Source of the DNA: Candidatus Woesearchaeota archaeon
Lineage (GTDB): Archaea > Nanobdellota > Nanobdellia > Woesearchaeales > GCA-2687795
Direction of reading: 5' to 3'
DNA length: 40,706 nucleotides
Assembly (NCBI GenBank): GCA_002687795.1
Contig: NZBG01000032.1
Location: forward strand, 1-40,706
Position 1 is the first letter of the stretch. Every line of letters begins with the position of its first letter. The position numbers and the translations under genes were made by a program. Below, piece by piece: positions 5,892-14,847 of this stretch. The notes beneath the pieces were generated by a model. The model was not told the DNA's origin. It saw only the letters and a program-made list of their open reading frames with translations, and did not search any database.

Positions 5892-7967
5892 TTATATCCC
5901 GCCCATAATAGCCCCGGCAACAAGATTGAACAATACCATAACTATCAAAGATATTATGGAATACAAAACAACGCTTTTGGTCATATTGCTTCCTATCATA
6001 TACCTCTCGTTTAGCTTATCGCTTCCATTTTCTATGCCGTTTGTCAATATGCTCATTATATAGATTGTCTCGATTACATACAGGCCTACAATTATCTGAA
6101 AATGAAATGTTGTTACACCATCGCTAAACAATTCAGACAAGCCAGCCATACCCCCTGCAGCTGCTTCCCCTCCTCCAGTAGCTTTCTTTAACAAAGGCCC
6201 AAGGTTGCCTATTATTGATGTTATCATTGAGGTAATTCCAACAACAATCCCGGAGATAGCAGGGGCAAGGAATTTTATCTGTGATTTCATCGAGCTGATT
6301 ATTTCAGCCAGCAAGTCTTTTAGCCTTTCATTGACCTTATGAATCTCTTTAATATACCTTGCAACATTAGTCAATGCCTGGGCAGCAATCTTCGGCCCTT
6401 TTTTAATGCTCTCAATCAAAACCTTCATTGAGCTTTCTATTATGTTAGAAGGAAAATAAACCAATGCACCTGTTGTGGGGTTAAATATCGCATCCTTAAC
6501 GCCAAGGCCAAGCTTTCTTATATTTGTTGATACCATTGCAAAGAAATTTCCGGAAACGGTGCCTTCCATCGTATCAGACACTTTACTAAAGGCAATCTCA
6601 GCAGGCAATCCATCTCCAAGCCTGTTGCCTAACTGAAACAATGCAGAAGCAAATTCAGCCTCAAGTTTTTTGGTATTTTCTCTTACCTTGATAACATTCT
6701 TTGATCTGAGCTTGAAGTAAATCCCAATACTTAATCCAACACCTAATGTTACGAAAACGCTAAGCACAGACGCTCCCAACCCAAAAGGGCCTATTATCTT
6801 GCCAACCATAGAGCCTTCCGTTGCGCTGCTCTCCCTATATCCCAGAAAACAATACTGCCTGCCGCAGGAAGAGCCTTCAAGCTCCCTGCCAAAGCCAAAA
6901 TCAGGGAAACCCATGGCATGCAACAGTATGGGGCTAAGGCCTACAATAAGGAAAATCATTGCAATAAAAACACTCAGCCATAGAGGATTTATCTTAATCT
7001 CCACTCCGCCTAAATTAATCAGTATATTTCTGTATTTCCTTAATTCTGGATTAGTCTCTGCTATATCAGAATCTCCATAACCCGTTGGTCTCCTAGCTAA
7101 AATGCTCTTGCCTAAATAAAAGGTTCCAATAGGCAATAATACATTATACAATGTAGCAATATGATACCATCTGACCTCAGACATAAAACTAACTATTAAA
7201 GGAAGTATAACAAGGCCTAATATGGGCATTATTATACCCAGCATATGCAGCATGGTTATTGGACTTTTGAGGTTCTGTGCATAATGAAGCATCTTTTCAT
7301 AAGTCTCTTCAAGGATAACATCAAGTGATTTATCCAGCATTGTCAGCCTTCTTTCCTCTGAGCCTTCATATAAGGAAGATTCTATCAAATGAAAGCTCTC
7401 GATAAACTCCCTGTTCCATTTTCTCCATGTGTCCAAATAACTGTCTAATGATTCTTTTACTGACTCATATTTCTCAGTTTCAACATCCCATAAAACCTTT
7501 TTAAGGTCAAGGGACAATGGCGGGCTTAGATGCTCAGAAGCAAAATCAAGCGCAAGCTCAAGGTTCGAGGTATGCCTCATATAGGTAACCACATAGAATA
7601 TGCATAACACCATCTGGTTGCTTGCCTTCATCCTCCAGCTGTTAGCAATGAAATCAGGGAGGCTTTTTAGGGGGGCTATAAGCAAAGCACCTACTAAAAA
7701 CGAGATTAAAACAAAAAAGACTCCTCCAGTCAGAACAAAACTTATCAGGCTGCCAAACAGGATGATTAAAATCGGCGCAAGGAGCGAGAGTGATGTTGAT
7801 CCTGTAGGTGTTATATTAAGATGGCATATATTGATTGATTCCCAGAGCTCTTTTTCCCTTTTGGCGTCTGGCTTTATCTTAAGTATCTTCTCGCTGATAT
7901 TACAGAGCTTCTCATAGAAAGATAAATGAGTTGGGGTTATCTCCTGCTTAAACTGCTTATACTCCAT
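5892..7967 (-). CDS. Archaellum/T2SS-type membrane assembly protein with two T2SSF domains
   Basis: This is a large multi-span protein (691 aa from the first ATG). The N-terminal half has membrane spans near residues 58-100, a cytoplasmic helical segment (ALDFASEHLSPPLSLDLKKVLWDVETEKY) and further spans at ~245-300. The second half repeats the design, with FASALFQLGNRLGDGLPAEIAFSKVSDTMEG followed by three C-terminal spans. This is the platform-protein layout (FlaJ/TadC, T2SSF) and fits the ATPase gene directly upstream. The frame continues upstream of the ATG (36 more codons, charged and protein-like) to a TGA at 8085-8087. No ATG, GTG or TTG occurs there, but an ATT at 8076-8078 lies 6 nt after a good AGGTGA ribosome-binding site. 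The true start may be ATT at 8078. Confidence 0.85.
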   Translation of the reverse strand: MEYKQFKQEITPTHLSFYEKLCNISEKILKIKPDAKREKELWESINICHLNITPTGSTSLSLLAPILIILFGSLISFVLTGGVFFVLISFLVGALLIAPLKSLPDFIANSWRMKASNQMVLCIFYVVTYMRHTSNLELALDFASEHLSPPLSLDLKKVLWDVETEKYESVKESLDSYLDTWRKWNREFIESFHLIESSLYEGSEERRLTMLDKSLDVILEETYEKMLHYAQNLKSPITMLHMLGIIMPILGLVILPLIVSFMSEVRWYHIATLYNVLLPIGTFYLGKSILARRPTGYGDSDIAETNPELRKYRNILINLGGVEIKINPLWLSVFIAMIFLIVGLSPILLHAMGFPDFGFGRELEGSSCGRQYCFLGYRESSATEGSMVGKIIGPFGLGASVLSVFVTLGVGLSIGIYFKLRSKNVIKVRENTKKLEAEFASALFQLGNRLGDGLPAEIAFSKVSDTMEGTVSGNFFAMVSTNIRKLGLGVKDAIFNPTTGALVYFPSNIIESSMKVLIESIKKGPKIAAQALTNVARYIKEIHKVNERLKDLLAEIISSMKSQIKFLAPAISGIVVGITSMITSIIGNLGPLLKKATGGGEAAAGGMAGLSELFSDGVTTFHFQIIVGLYVIETIYIMSILTNGIENGSDKLNERYMIGSNMTKSVVLYSIISLIVMVLFNLVAGAIMGGI

Positions 7968-8119
7968 GGAGAAGATTACTTTAGATGTTTTTTCAACAGG
8001 AATATTAAGCTGAGTTTTAATCCTCTCTTTATATTTTCTAACTAATTCATTTATTTCCCTTTTTTCTGCAGCAGGAATGATATGTCACCTCTTTTCAAAC
8101 CAAAAATATTATCTTTCTT

Positions 8120-10375
8120 TTAACTTACCCCTTTCCTCTTAATAGCCCTCTTAACCCATTCATCCCATTCAAAGAATATCTTCTTGCTGTCCAGGTTGCC
8201 AACCTCTTCTTTCACTTTATCAGATATCCTATGGAACTCATCATTAGACTGTATAACAAAAGGGGCTTCCAGCAAGTCAAGGTTTTTTGAGTTGTTTGCA
8301 TAATCAACCAATGTTTGCTTGATCTTTGCCCTTAACTGGATATTGTCCCAGACAGCATCCCAGTTGCCAGCCCATTCCTTGACATTGCCTGCAATGGATT
8401 TCAGTATGTCTGACTCGCCGTTAATAAGGTCATCAGAAGGCTTAAGCTCATCAGATATTGAGTCATATTTCATCAAATCAACAAAGCCTTTCTCCAGCAT
8501 AGGGTCCTTTTCCCAGTGTTTCCTTACTTCTGTGATTTGGGTAACCCTTCTCCACCTATGCAACCCATCCGCGCTCTTGATAGGGTTAGCAACAACAATA
8601 ATATCGGTTGCCTTAAAGCTTGTTCTTGGCACACCAAGGTCATTGACAACCCTGTCAAAGACGCCATAAGGGCTGTCACCATGAATGGTCCCGGCAACAA
8701 CATTAGCAAGAGCACCAACCCTCATTGCTTCGTAAAGTGCCAAAGTCTCTGTCGATCTCACTTCTCCAACAATCAGGCATGAATCACCCATTCTCAATGT
8801 TGTCCTTATTCCTTCATCTGCAGGCACTTCTGCTGAGCCCTTTGTCATTGCAGCCGCAACCTTCATTGGTTGAACATTATAGCCAAGTTTTCTTAGGGCT
8901 ATCACTGGTAATTCGAGCGTATCCTCAATAGAAATTATCCTGTACTTCCTCATGATTTCTGTTAATACAGAGCCTAATAAAGATGTCTTTCCTGAACTTC
9001 TTGTTCCCGCTACCAACATTGTCCTGCTGCCATCAACCAGGAAGCTTATGATGCCTGCCCCAAGAGAATTGATCATCCTGTTATTGACGAATAAAGGCAA
9101 TGTCCATGGCTTGTCCCTATGCCTCCTAAACGCATAAGCAAGCCCTGAAGGATTTAAAGGACTCCCAACAACACAGATTCTTGAGCTTGCACCAGGGAGT
9201 ATTAGCTCTGTATCAAGGATAGGATTAGCCTCATCCAATGGCCTGCCACTGATCATCCTTAGCTTAGAAGCCCATGATTCTGCCTCTGTAACAGTCGGCA
9301 CTATATTGGTCTTGCAGTCATCATAATCCTGGTGTATAAGAAAGATAGGTATCTGCCCCATAGGAGAGTTGATTGTGATGTCCTGCACCTTTTCATCCTG
9401 CAGTAACAGCTCTATAAGCCCAAAGCCAACAGTATACCTAACCAGTACCTTTGTAAGCTCGTTTATCTCCTTTGTCCTTAGCCTCAGGTTTCTGTAGCTG
9501 GCAAGCTCTTCTATAAGGTCATGGCCAACATTAAAGAAGACCTCTCTCATCCTTTCAGGGTCAACAAACTCGCTCTTTTTCGGCTTATGCTCAGACATTA
9601 TCCTCCTTGCAGCATCAACCAGCTCATATTTCTGCTCAGAAAGCTTGAACTCTGGGGGAATCACATGGTAAAGGCTCTGGATCGTATCAGGCAGTTTAAA
9701 GATTGTAACCTCTGTATCTCCCACAAGATATGCATCTAACTCTTCACCATCCCTGGGATAAGAGGCCATCAGCCTTGTGAATATGAAATCAGGCTTTATT
9801 GCAGGGTTGAGGATCCTTCTGTATGCTGACCTGTCCCCTGGCTTATACCCGGCCAGATGAGACTTGGCAATTGTAACCAGCTTAGTCTTCTCAAGCAGCT
9901 TAATAATATATTCTAATAATGAAATATAAGATTTAATAGCTGATATTATCTTTGGGTTGGTTGCCTTTGTTAAATAGCTCTTTTCCCTTCTATGGATTCT
10001 TATAACCTCAACATAAGCCACTAAAGGGTCTTTTTTGAGCAGATTAAAAAGAATGTTCTGGATTTCTGCATATTTTGAAGGCTCAGTGATTGAATAATAA
10101 TTGATTATCTTTTGCTTTACAAGCTGGTTGTAAAGCCTTGCAATCTCAGTAAGCATAGCTGTCTGGGCAGAATCATACTCATAGTCCCTTTTCTGCACAT
10201 AAACGATCTTTGTAACATGGCCCACCTCAGCAAGAATATCGCATGTCTTTGACATTGTGGTGGGGTCATCCTCTAAAGAAGGGACCCTTGTATATTTCTC
10301 GCAGTCAACTCTAAGTATTACATCCTCCCCTTCCCTGAGCACATCATAAGAAAAGGCCTCTTTTTTTTTTGTCAA
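8120..10375 (-). CDS. Type II/IV secretion-type ATPase (archaellum/pilus motor, FlaI/GspE-like)
   Basis: The 751-aa protein has an N-terminal region of about 300 aa, then the T2SSE core: GFGLIELLLQDEKVQDITIN, Walker A GTRSSGKTS, an Asp box (ISIEDTLELP), Walker B with SCLIVGEVRSTETLALYEAM, and a His box (TIHGDSPYGVFDRVVND). It powers assembly of a pilus, archaellum or secretion filament, with the next gene as membrane platform. About 200 aa follow the core. The track start is TTG at 10375. An ATG 13 nt upstream (10386-10388) reads MPLFDKKK, but an A10 run (T10 at 10361-10370 on +) puts it one base out of frame. With nine or twelve A the ATG would be in frame, so slippage or an indel is suspected. 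Confidence 0.9.
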   Translation of the reverse strand: MTKKKEAFSYDVLREGEDVILRVDCEKYTRVPSLEDDPTTMSKTCDILAEVGHVTKIVYVQKRDYEYDSAQTAMLTEIARLYNQLVKQKIINYYSITEPSKYAEIQNILFNLLKKDPLVAYVEVIRIHRREKSYLTKATNPKIISAIKSYISLLEYIIKLLEKTKLVTIAKSHLAGYKPGDRSAYRRILNPAIKPDFIFTRLMASYPRDGEELDAYLVGDTEVTIFKLPDTIQSLYHVIPPEFKLSEQKYELVDAARRIMSEHKPKKSEFVDPERMREVFFNVGHDLIEELASYRNLRLRTKEINELTKVLVRYTVGFGLIELLLQDEKVQDITINSPMGQIPIFLIHQDYDDCKTNIVPTVTEAESWASKLRMISGRPLDEANPILDTELILPGASSRICVVGSPLNPSGLAYAFRRHRDKPWTLPLFVNNRMINSLGAGIISFLVDGSRTMLVAGTRSSGKTSLLGSVLTEIMRKYRIISIEDTLELPVIALRKLGYNVQPMKVAAAMTKGSAEVPADEGIRTTLRMGDSCLIVGEVRSTETLALYEAMRVGALANVVAGTIHGDSPYGVFDRVVNDLGVPRTSFKATDIIVVANPIKSADGLHRWRRVTQITEVRKHWEKDPMLEKGFVDLMKYDSISDELKPSDDLINGESDILKSIAGNVKEWAGNWDAVWDNIQLRAKIKQTLVDYANNSKNLDLLEAPFVIQSNDEFHRISDKVKEEVGNLDSKKIFFEWDEWVKRAIKRKGVS

Positions 10376-10516
10376 ACAAAGGCATTTTATGTTTAGTAAT
10401 CTATAATTGCACTAAGATTATAGCAAATATAAAGGTTTTGATTTCTATAAGATATTTTATTACCATTCTAGGATACTCACATAAAATTAATAACCAATAG
10501 AGTTCTCTTTAGGTTT

Positions 10517-10975
10517 ATGCCATTAATCGGTTCTGATTCCCAATCCCAGCCAAAGCCTGAGCACAAAGGCCTGTTTGGCGGGAAAGAAAAACCTAAGCAA
10601 CTAGATAGCCATAAGGTTGACGAACAGCTAATCAATATGGATAACAGGCTCAGGGTGATAGAAGAAAGGACTTCTAACCTGCAGAGAAGGTATATGGTAA
10701 CTGAGCAGAATATGCTGAGCTCGAATAAGAAATTCAGCTCTGAGTTTAAGACAATCAACCTTGATATAAATGAGATTAAGAAGGAAATAAGCCAGATAAG
10801 GGTAAAGGTACTACAGATAATCGAAGAATTAAAGAAATGCGCAAGAAAAGAAGAAATCACAATGATAAAAAGGTATGTTGATATGTGGGAGCCAATCAAT
10901 TTTGTTACAAGAAAAGAGGTTGAGAAGATAATCGGGGAAATGCTGCAGGAAAAACTCCAGGAGAAGAAGCTATAA
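10517..10975 (+). CDS. Coiled-coil protein next to the secretion genes
   Basis: The 152-aa protein is divergent from the ATPase gene. A low-complexity N-terminus (about 30 aa) is followed by a long coiled coil (VDEQLINMDNRLRVIEERTS; INLDINEIKKEISQIRVKVLQII, ~35-115). It ends with a YVDMWEPINFVTRKEVEKII motif and a charged tail. The W-E/D-P-(I/L)-(N/D)-F-V-T-(R/K)-x-E-V ending reminds me of accessory proteins near archaellum-like loci, but I cannot assign a family firmly. The gap to the ATPase (about 140 bp, AT-rich) probably holds both promoters. Its 3' end overlaps the convergent B3/B4 gene by 6 bp. Confidence 0.7.
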   Translation: MPLIGSDSQSQPKPEHKGLFGGKEKPKQLDSHKVDEQLINMDNRLRVIEERTSNLQRRYMVTEQNMLSSNKKFSSEFKTINLDINEIKKEISQIRVKVLQIIEELKKCARKEEITMIKRYVDMWEPINFVTRKEVEKIIGEMLQEKLQEKKL

Positions 10976-11674
10976 ACTTGCTGTTCTGTTCTTTTTATTA
11001 AGTATAAAGGATTGTGTATCACCGCCGCAATATGTCTTTATTAAAGACTTTAGCTCTTCTAACACTTTTTCCAGCTCAGCCTTCTCCACAGACTGCAGGC
11101 CTTCGACATATATGACAGCGTTTTTTGTATTTTGGGTTACCCTTGTTTTATAGCATTCTTTCCAGTTCCATTTTCTGCATAATACCTCAACATCATCCAT
11201 GTATATTGCCTCGCCTTTATCAGGATTCTGCCTGGTGCTTTCATCAGCAGGGATAAAGTTCTCGCTGCCATCTGCAAAGGCTAGCTTAATATCCCCAATA
11301 ACCTCATCCATGTCATCCCCTCCTGTGGGAATAAGGTATTTTAATGAGAGATAGTTGTAAATGTCAACAAGTTTGCTCTTTCTTGGTATATCTTTTCCAT
11401 CAAGCACTGTTCTCATTAAGGCTTCTACAGAAGAATGATACTTATGCGGCTCTGAGCCAAATGCCAGGAAAGCGCTTCTCCATGGCGAAATCAGCTTATG
11501 TTTAGCTAATTTTTCAGGGATAAAATCAGTCTTAATCAACATCTCTACTTCTTTCAGCAATTTCTGTATATCTTTATTTTCGCCTTTATTATCTATTCCC
11601 CTAGCTATGAGAATTCCTATATTCAGTTTAGGGAATTTCCTGAATATCTCTTCTGTTACCTCAACTTTCTTCAT
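10970..11674 (-). CDS. Stand-alone B3/B4 tRNA-binding domain protein
   Basis: The protein has 234 aa from the ATG at 11674; the longer track start at 11704 lies inside the acidic gene upstream and is less likely. WRSAFLAFGSEPHKYHSSVEALMRTVLDGKDIPRKSKLVDIYNYLSLKYLIPTGGDDMD is the signature of the B3/B4 domain, the editing domain of PheT. Free-standing versions (COG3382) are thought to check amino acids or mischarged tRNA, although the substrate is usually unknown. The second half (GEAIYMDDVEVLCRKWNWKECYKTRV...NAVIYVEGL) is also typical. Its start overlaps the end of the 51-aa acidic gene by 14 bp, implying co-translation. Confidence 0.85.
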   Translation of the reverse strand: MKKVEVTEEIFRKFPKLNIGILIARGIDNKGENKDIQKLLKEVEMLIKTDFIPEKLAKHKLISPWRSAFLAFGSEPHKYHSSVEALMRTVLDGKDIPRKSKLVDIYNYLSLKYLIPTGGDDMDEVIGDIKLAFADGSENFIPADESTRQNPDKGEAIYMDDVEVLCRKWNWKECYKTRVTQNTKNAVIYVEGLQSVEKAELEKVLEELKSLIKTYCGGDTQSFILNKKNRTASL

Positions 11675-11816
11675 CTTCCTCTTTTTCTTCCTCAGCGTCT
11701 TCATAGCCTTTCATAAAGGCTTCTTCACGAGGCGACATTTCGTCATCTTCCACTAAATCTTCTCTGGATTCCTCATCATATACTGACTCATCCTCTTCTT
11801 CATCTTCGATTGACAT
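11661..11816 (-). CDS. Small very acidic protein, 51 aa
   Basis: This gene is too short for the ORF track. The ATG is at 11814-11816 and the TGA at 11661-11663. The protein reads MSIEDEEEDESVYDEE...VEDDEMSPREEAFMKGYEDAEEE...; about half the residues are D or E. It has one conserved-looking core, MSPREEAFMKGYE, in the middle. It overlaps the start of the B3/B4 gene, so the two form an operon. I recall similar SPREEAF(M)KGY(E) miniproteins as conserved hypotheticals in DPANN-type archaea. The function is unknown; an acidic binding tag or a ribosome/RNA-polymerase partner is only a guess. Confidence 0.75.
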   Translation of the reverse strand: MSIEDEEEDESVYDEESREDLVEDDEMSPREEAFMKGYEDAEEEKEEDEES

Positions 11817-11900
11817 TTTAGATTAACAAGAAAAAGGGAGTTTAAAATAGTTTTCGTAAGGCTTTTAAATGAAGATTTTAATTAATAAAAAACATTACTT

Positions 11901-11922
11901 AAAAGTTTTTGCAAAAACTTTT
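11901..11922 (-). terminator. Hairpin downstream of EF-2
   Basis: AAAAGTTTTTGCAAAAACTTTT is a perfect palindrome (10-bp stem). On the minus strand it begins about 45 nt after the EF-2 stop and is followed within about 10 nt by a T-rich run (TTTTTTATT). It is therefore a good candidate transcript end, and it lies just before the acidic/B3-B4 operon. Confidence 0.5.
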
Positions 11923-11968
11923 TTAGCCTAAAAGAAGCAGGTAAAACATAATTTAATTATTATAATTC

Positions 11969-14155
11969 TTACTTTCCTTTTGCAACTCCGTCTTCTCCCA
12001 CACTTAACCCTTTTCTTTCCCTTATCTGACCTACTATCTTGGTTTGCAGGTCTTCAGGCAGTCTTTCAAACATCTGGTCAACTAGTGAAGAGCTTCCCCT
12101 GCCACCAGTTGCGCTTCTAAGCTCAGAGCTCCAGCCGAACATTTCTCCTACTGGCATCTTTGCTTTAATGATCACAATGCTTTCTTCCTGCTGCATATCA
12201 AGCAATTGCCCTCTTTTGTTGGCAATAAGCTTGGATATATCTCCCATATAATCGGCAGGAGCCTCTATTCTCAGCACCTGCAATGGCTCGTACAACATTG
12301 CTTTAGCATTAAGCATAGCAACTCTTATAGAATCCCTAACAGCAGGATAAACCTGGGCAGGCCCTCTATGGATAGCATCCTCATGAAGCTTCATATCCAT
12401 CAACATAACCTTTACCTTGATGCTTGGCTCTTTGGCCAAAGGTCCTGCGCCCATAACATCTTCAAACATGTCCATTACCATGTCAATAACCTCTCCGATA
12501 TGCACCTGGCCCCTTGTCATGTCGATAAGGATGTTGCCTTTATAGACATCTTTAATCTTCAGAGCAATCTTTGAGTCTATGCCAAGCTCAACAAATTTGT
12601 CCCTTAGCTCCATATCCTTCTTTTTGATTCTCATCTCAGGCACAGCGCCTTCTTTAATGCCTTTTACAACAGAATCCTCCAAAGGCTCAACAACAAAATA
12701 GAACTTGTTATGCTTGTTAGGGGATTTTCCTTCCACTTCTCCTGACTTCTTTGTTATTGTCTCCCTGTAAACAACGATTGGCGGTGATGTCTTTATTTCA
12801 ACATTCTTTTCTGTCTTTATCCTGTTCTCTATAACCTCTAAATGAAGCTCTCCCATGCCATGCATAAGATGCTCTCCTGTTTCCTCATTGATTTCAATCT
12901 GGACAGTAGGATCTTCCTTAGATACCTGCCTTAATACTTCTATCAGCTTTGGCAAGTCAGCCGGGTTCTTTGCCTCAATAGCCTTTGTAACAACAGGATC
13001 AAAAATATGAGTGATTTTCTCAAAAGGCTCTGTTGGAGAGGATGTTATTGTTTCGCCAGGGTATGATTTTATGCCGGCAACACCGATTATATTTCCAGCG
13101 GGCACATTACTAATAATTTCCCTTTTTGCCCCATTATAAATAAAAACCTGCTGAATCTTTGAGTTTTGCTTCATTCTGTTAAGATATATGTCCATGCCTT
13201 TTTTCATTGAGCCTGAGAACAGTCTTCCTGCCGATATTTCCCCTGCTTGGGGATCAACAACTATCTTTGTGATAACAAAGAATAAAGGACCGTCTGCATT
13301 GCATTTTATTAATGATTTGCCTTCATCGCTTTCAAGCTCGCCATGCCATATTTTAGGGATTCTGTATGTTTGAGCAGCCATAGGATTCGGCAGGTGCTTG
13401 ATAACCATGTTCAGAACAACTTCATGCAAAGGCGCCTTGTCAGCCAGCTCTTTGTAATTTTCCCCTCCATGGTAATGGTCTATAACATCCTTGAAAGTTA
13501 TGTTCTTCTGCTGCATATAAGGAATAGAAAGCGCCCAGTTATGGAAAGCTGAGCCAAAAGCAACGCTCCCATCCTGCACATTGACCTGCCATTTATCTCC
13601 GTATCCTTCAGGCGCAATCTGCTTAATCAGCTTGTTTACCTGAGTAATTATCTTTATGAAACGCTCCTGCATCTGTTCAGGCGTCAGCTTGATCTCTTTG
13701 ATAAGCCTGTCAACCTTGTTGATGAACAGCACTGGCTTGACCAGTTCCCTTAATGCCTGCCTTAACACTGTCTCTGTCTGGGGCATCACGCTTTCAACAG
13801 CATCAACCAGGACAACAGCTCCATCTGTTGCTCTCATTGCCCTTGTAACATCACCACCAAAGTCTACATGCCCAGGGGTGTCCAGTAAGTTGATTAAGAA
13901 TTCCTTTTCTTCAAAATTATGAACCATAGATACAGCAGCTGTGTCAATTGTTATGCCTCTTTCCTGCTCATCCTCATGGAAGTCCATCTTTAAGGCTCTG
14001 CCTGAATCTTCTTTGCTCATCATGCCGCAGCCTGCCAGGAGGTTGTCTGAGAAGGTTGTCTTGCCATGGTCAATATGGGCGCAGATAGCGATATTTCTAA
14101 TATTATCTGGCTTCTTCATTATTTCCGTAACCCTGTCAACCATCTTCTCTGCCAT
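11969..14155 (-). CDS. fusA: Translation elongation factor aEF-2
   Basis: This 728-aa GTPase moves tRNA and mRNA through the ribosome after peptide transfer. G motifs are all present: AHIDHGKTT (P loop), ERGITIDT (switch I), DTPGHVDF, NKVDR and the later GSAF. Domains II-V follow, with the IV loop KLHEDAIHRGPAQVYPA containing the histidine (IHRG) modified to diphthamide in archaea and eukaryotes. The length is normal for aEF-2. It is last in the L7Ae-S28e-L24e-Ndk-EF2 block, 30 bp after ndk. A hairpin plus T-run follows. Confidence 0.98.
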   Translation of the reverse strand: MAEKMVDRVTEIMKKPDNIRNIAICAHIDHGKTTFSDNLLAGCGMMSKEDSGRALKMDFHEDEQERGITIDTAAVSMVHNFEEKEFLINLLDTPGHVDFGGDVTRAMRATDGAVVLVDAVESVMPQTETVLRQALRELVKPVLFINKVDRLIKEIKLTPEQMQERFIKIITQVNKLIKQIAPEGYGDKWQVNVQDGSVAFGSAFHNWALSIPYMQQKNITFKDVIDHYHGGENYKELADKAPLHEVVLNMVIKHLPNPMAAQTYRIPKIWHGELESDEGKSLIKCNADGPLFFVITKIVVDPQAGEISAGRLFSGSMKKGMDIYLNRMKQNSKIQQVFIYNGAKREIISNVPAGNIIGVAGIKSYPGETITSSPTEPFEKITHIFDPVVTKAIEAKNPADLPKLIEVLRQVSKEDPTVQIEINEETGEHLMHGMGELHLEVIENRIKTEKNVEIKTSPPIVVYRETITKKSGEVEGKSPNKHNKFYFVVEPLEDSVVKGIKEGAVPEMRIKKKDMELRDKFVELGIDSKIALKIKDVYKGNILIDMTRGQVHIGEVIDMVMDMFEDVMGAGPLAKEPSIKVKVMLMDMKLHEDAIHRGPAQVYPAVRDSIRVAMLNAKAMLYEPLQVLRIEAPADYMGDISKLIANKRGQLLDMQQEESIVIIKAKMPVGEMFGWSSELRSATGGRGSSSLVDQMFERLPEDLQTKIVGQIRERKGLSVGEDGVAKGK

Positions 14156-14185
14156 TGTTTTTGCCTCTTAGTTAGTTTAGAATAA

Positions 14186-14668
14186 TTATTTCAAGATATG
14201 AACATCATGTACTGAGGAATACGAATGAATCTCCTCTTTCCCGAACCATAGCTTGATCTCCTTTTCCGCATCCTTTTCATTTGCAGATGCATGTATCAGG
14301 TTTTTGATGCCTATTCCTTTTTTATCAGCATAATCATAGCTTATATGCGCATAATCTCCTCTTATTGTGCCGGGAGGAGCACTTTTTGGGTCTGTGGATC
14401 CTGCCATTTTCCTTACAAGGGATATTGCTTCAACGCCTTCAAGCACCATTGCAACAACAGGCCCCATTGTTATCAGGGACTCAAGACCTGAATAAAATTT
14501 CTTGTCAACATGCTCTGCATAATGCTTCTTTGCAAACTTCTTATCAACCCAAACCATCTTCATGGCAGCTATCTTAAGGCCTGCCTTTTCAAACCTCTGG
14601 GTTATCTCCCCAACAAGGCCTCTTTGGACACCGTCAGGTTTTATTAACACTAATGTTTTTTCAATCAT
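14186..14668 (-). CDS. ndk: Nucleoside diphosphate kinase
   Basis: The 160-aa enzyme transfers the gamma phosphate between NTPs and NDPs through a phospho-histidine. The start MIEKTLVLIKPDGVQRGLVGEI is classic. PPGTIRGDYA is the nucleotide site, and the active His lies in NLIHASANEKDAEKEIKLWF. A slightly longer C-terminus (IHSYSSVHDVHILK) is typical of archaeal forms. A GAGGT-type ribosome site precedes the ATG, which overlaps the end of the L24e gene by 8 bp. Confidence 0.97.
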   Translation of the reverse strand: MIEKTLVLIKPDGVQRGLVGEITQRFEKAGLKIAAMKMVWVDKKFAKKHYAEHVDKKFYSGLESLITMGPVVAMVLEGVEAISLVRKMAGSTDPKSAPPGTIRGDYAHISYDYADKKGIGIKNLIHASANEKDAEKEIKLWFGKEEIHSYSSVHDVHILK

Positions 14669-14846
14669 TTTTATTTACCTCTTTTTCGCTTCTTGCCCAC
14701 TTTAGTTTTGCAGGCTTTCTTTTTAATTTTAACCTGTTCTTCTCGCATTTAGATGAGCAAAAATATTCTTGTTTGCCTGTGGCATATACAAACATCTTGC
14801 CTGTGCCTTTTTCAATATTTCCGCCGCAAAACGAGCATTTTGCCAT
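14661..14846 (-). CDS. rpl24e: Ribosomal protein L24e
   Basis: The 61-aa zinc-ribbon protein of the large subunit. CSFCGGNIEKGTG and EYFCSSKCEKN supply the four cysteines, and KLKWARSEKEVNK is the basic tail. The length is typical. It is encoded 1 nt after S28e and overlaps ndk; this order is common in archaea. Confidence 0.96.
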   Translation of the reverse strand: MAKCSFCGGNIEKGTGKMFVYATGKQEYFCSSKCEKNRLKLKRKPAKLKWARSEKEVNKND

Positions 14847-14847
14847 T

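Noticed and set aside
10477-11022. Minus-strand ORF of 181 aa
   Set aside because: It is antisense to the coiled-coil gene, and its serine/isoleucine-rich sequence is typical of a shadow.
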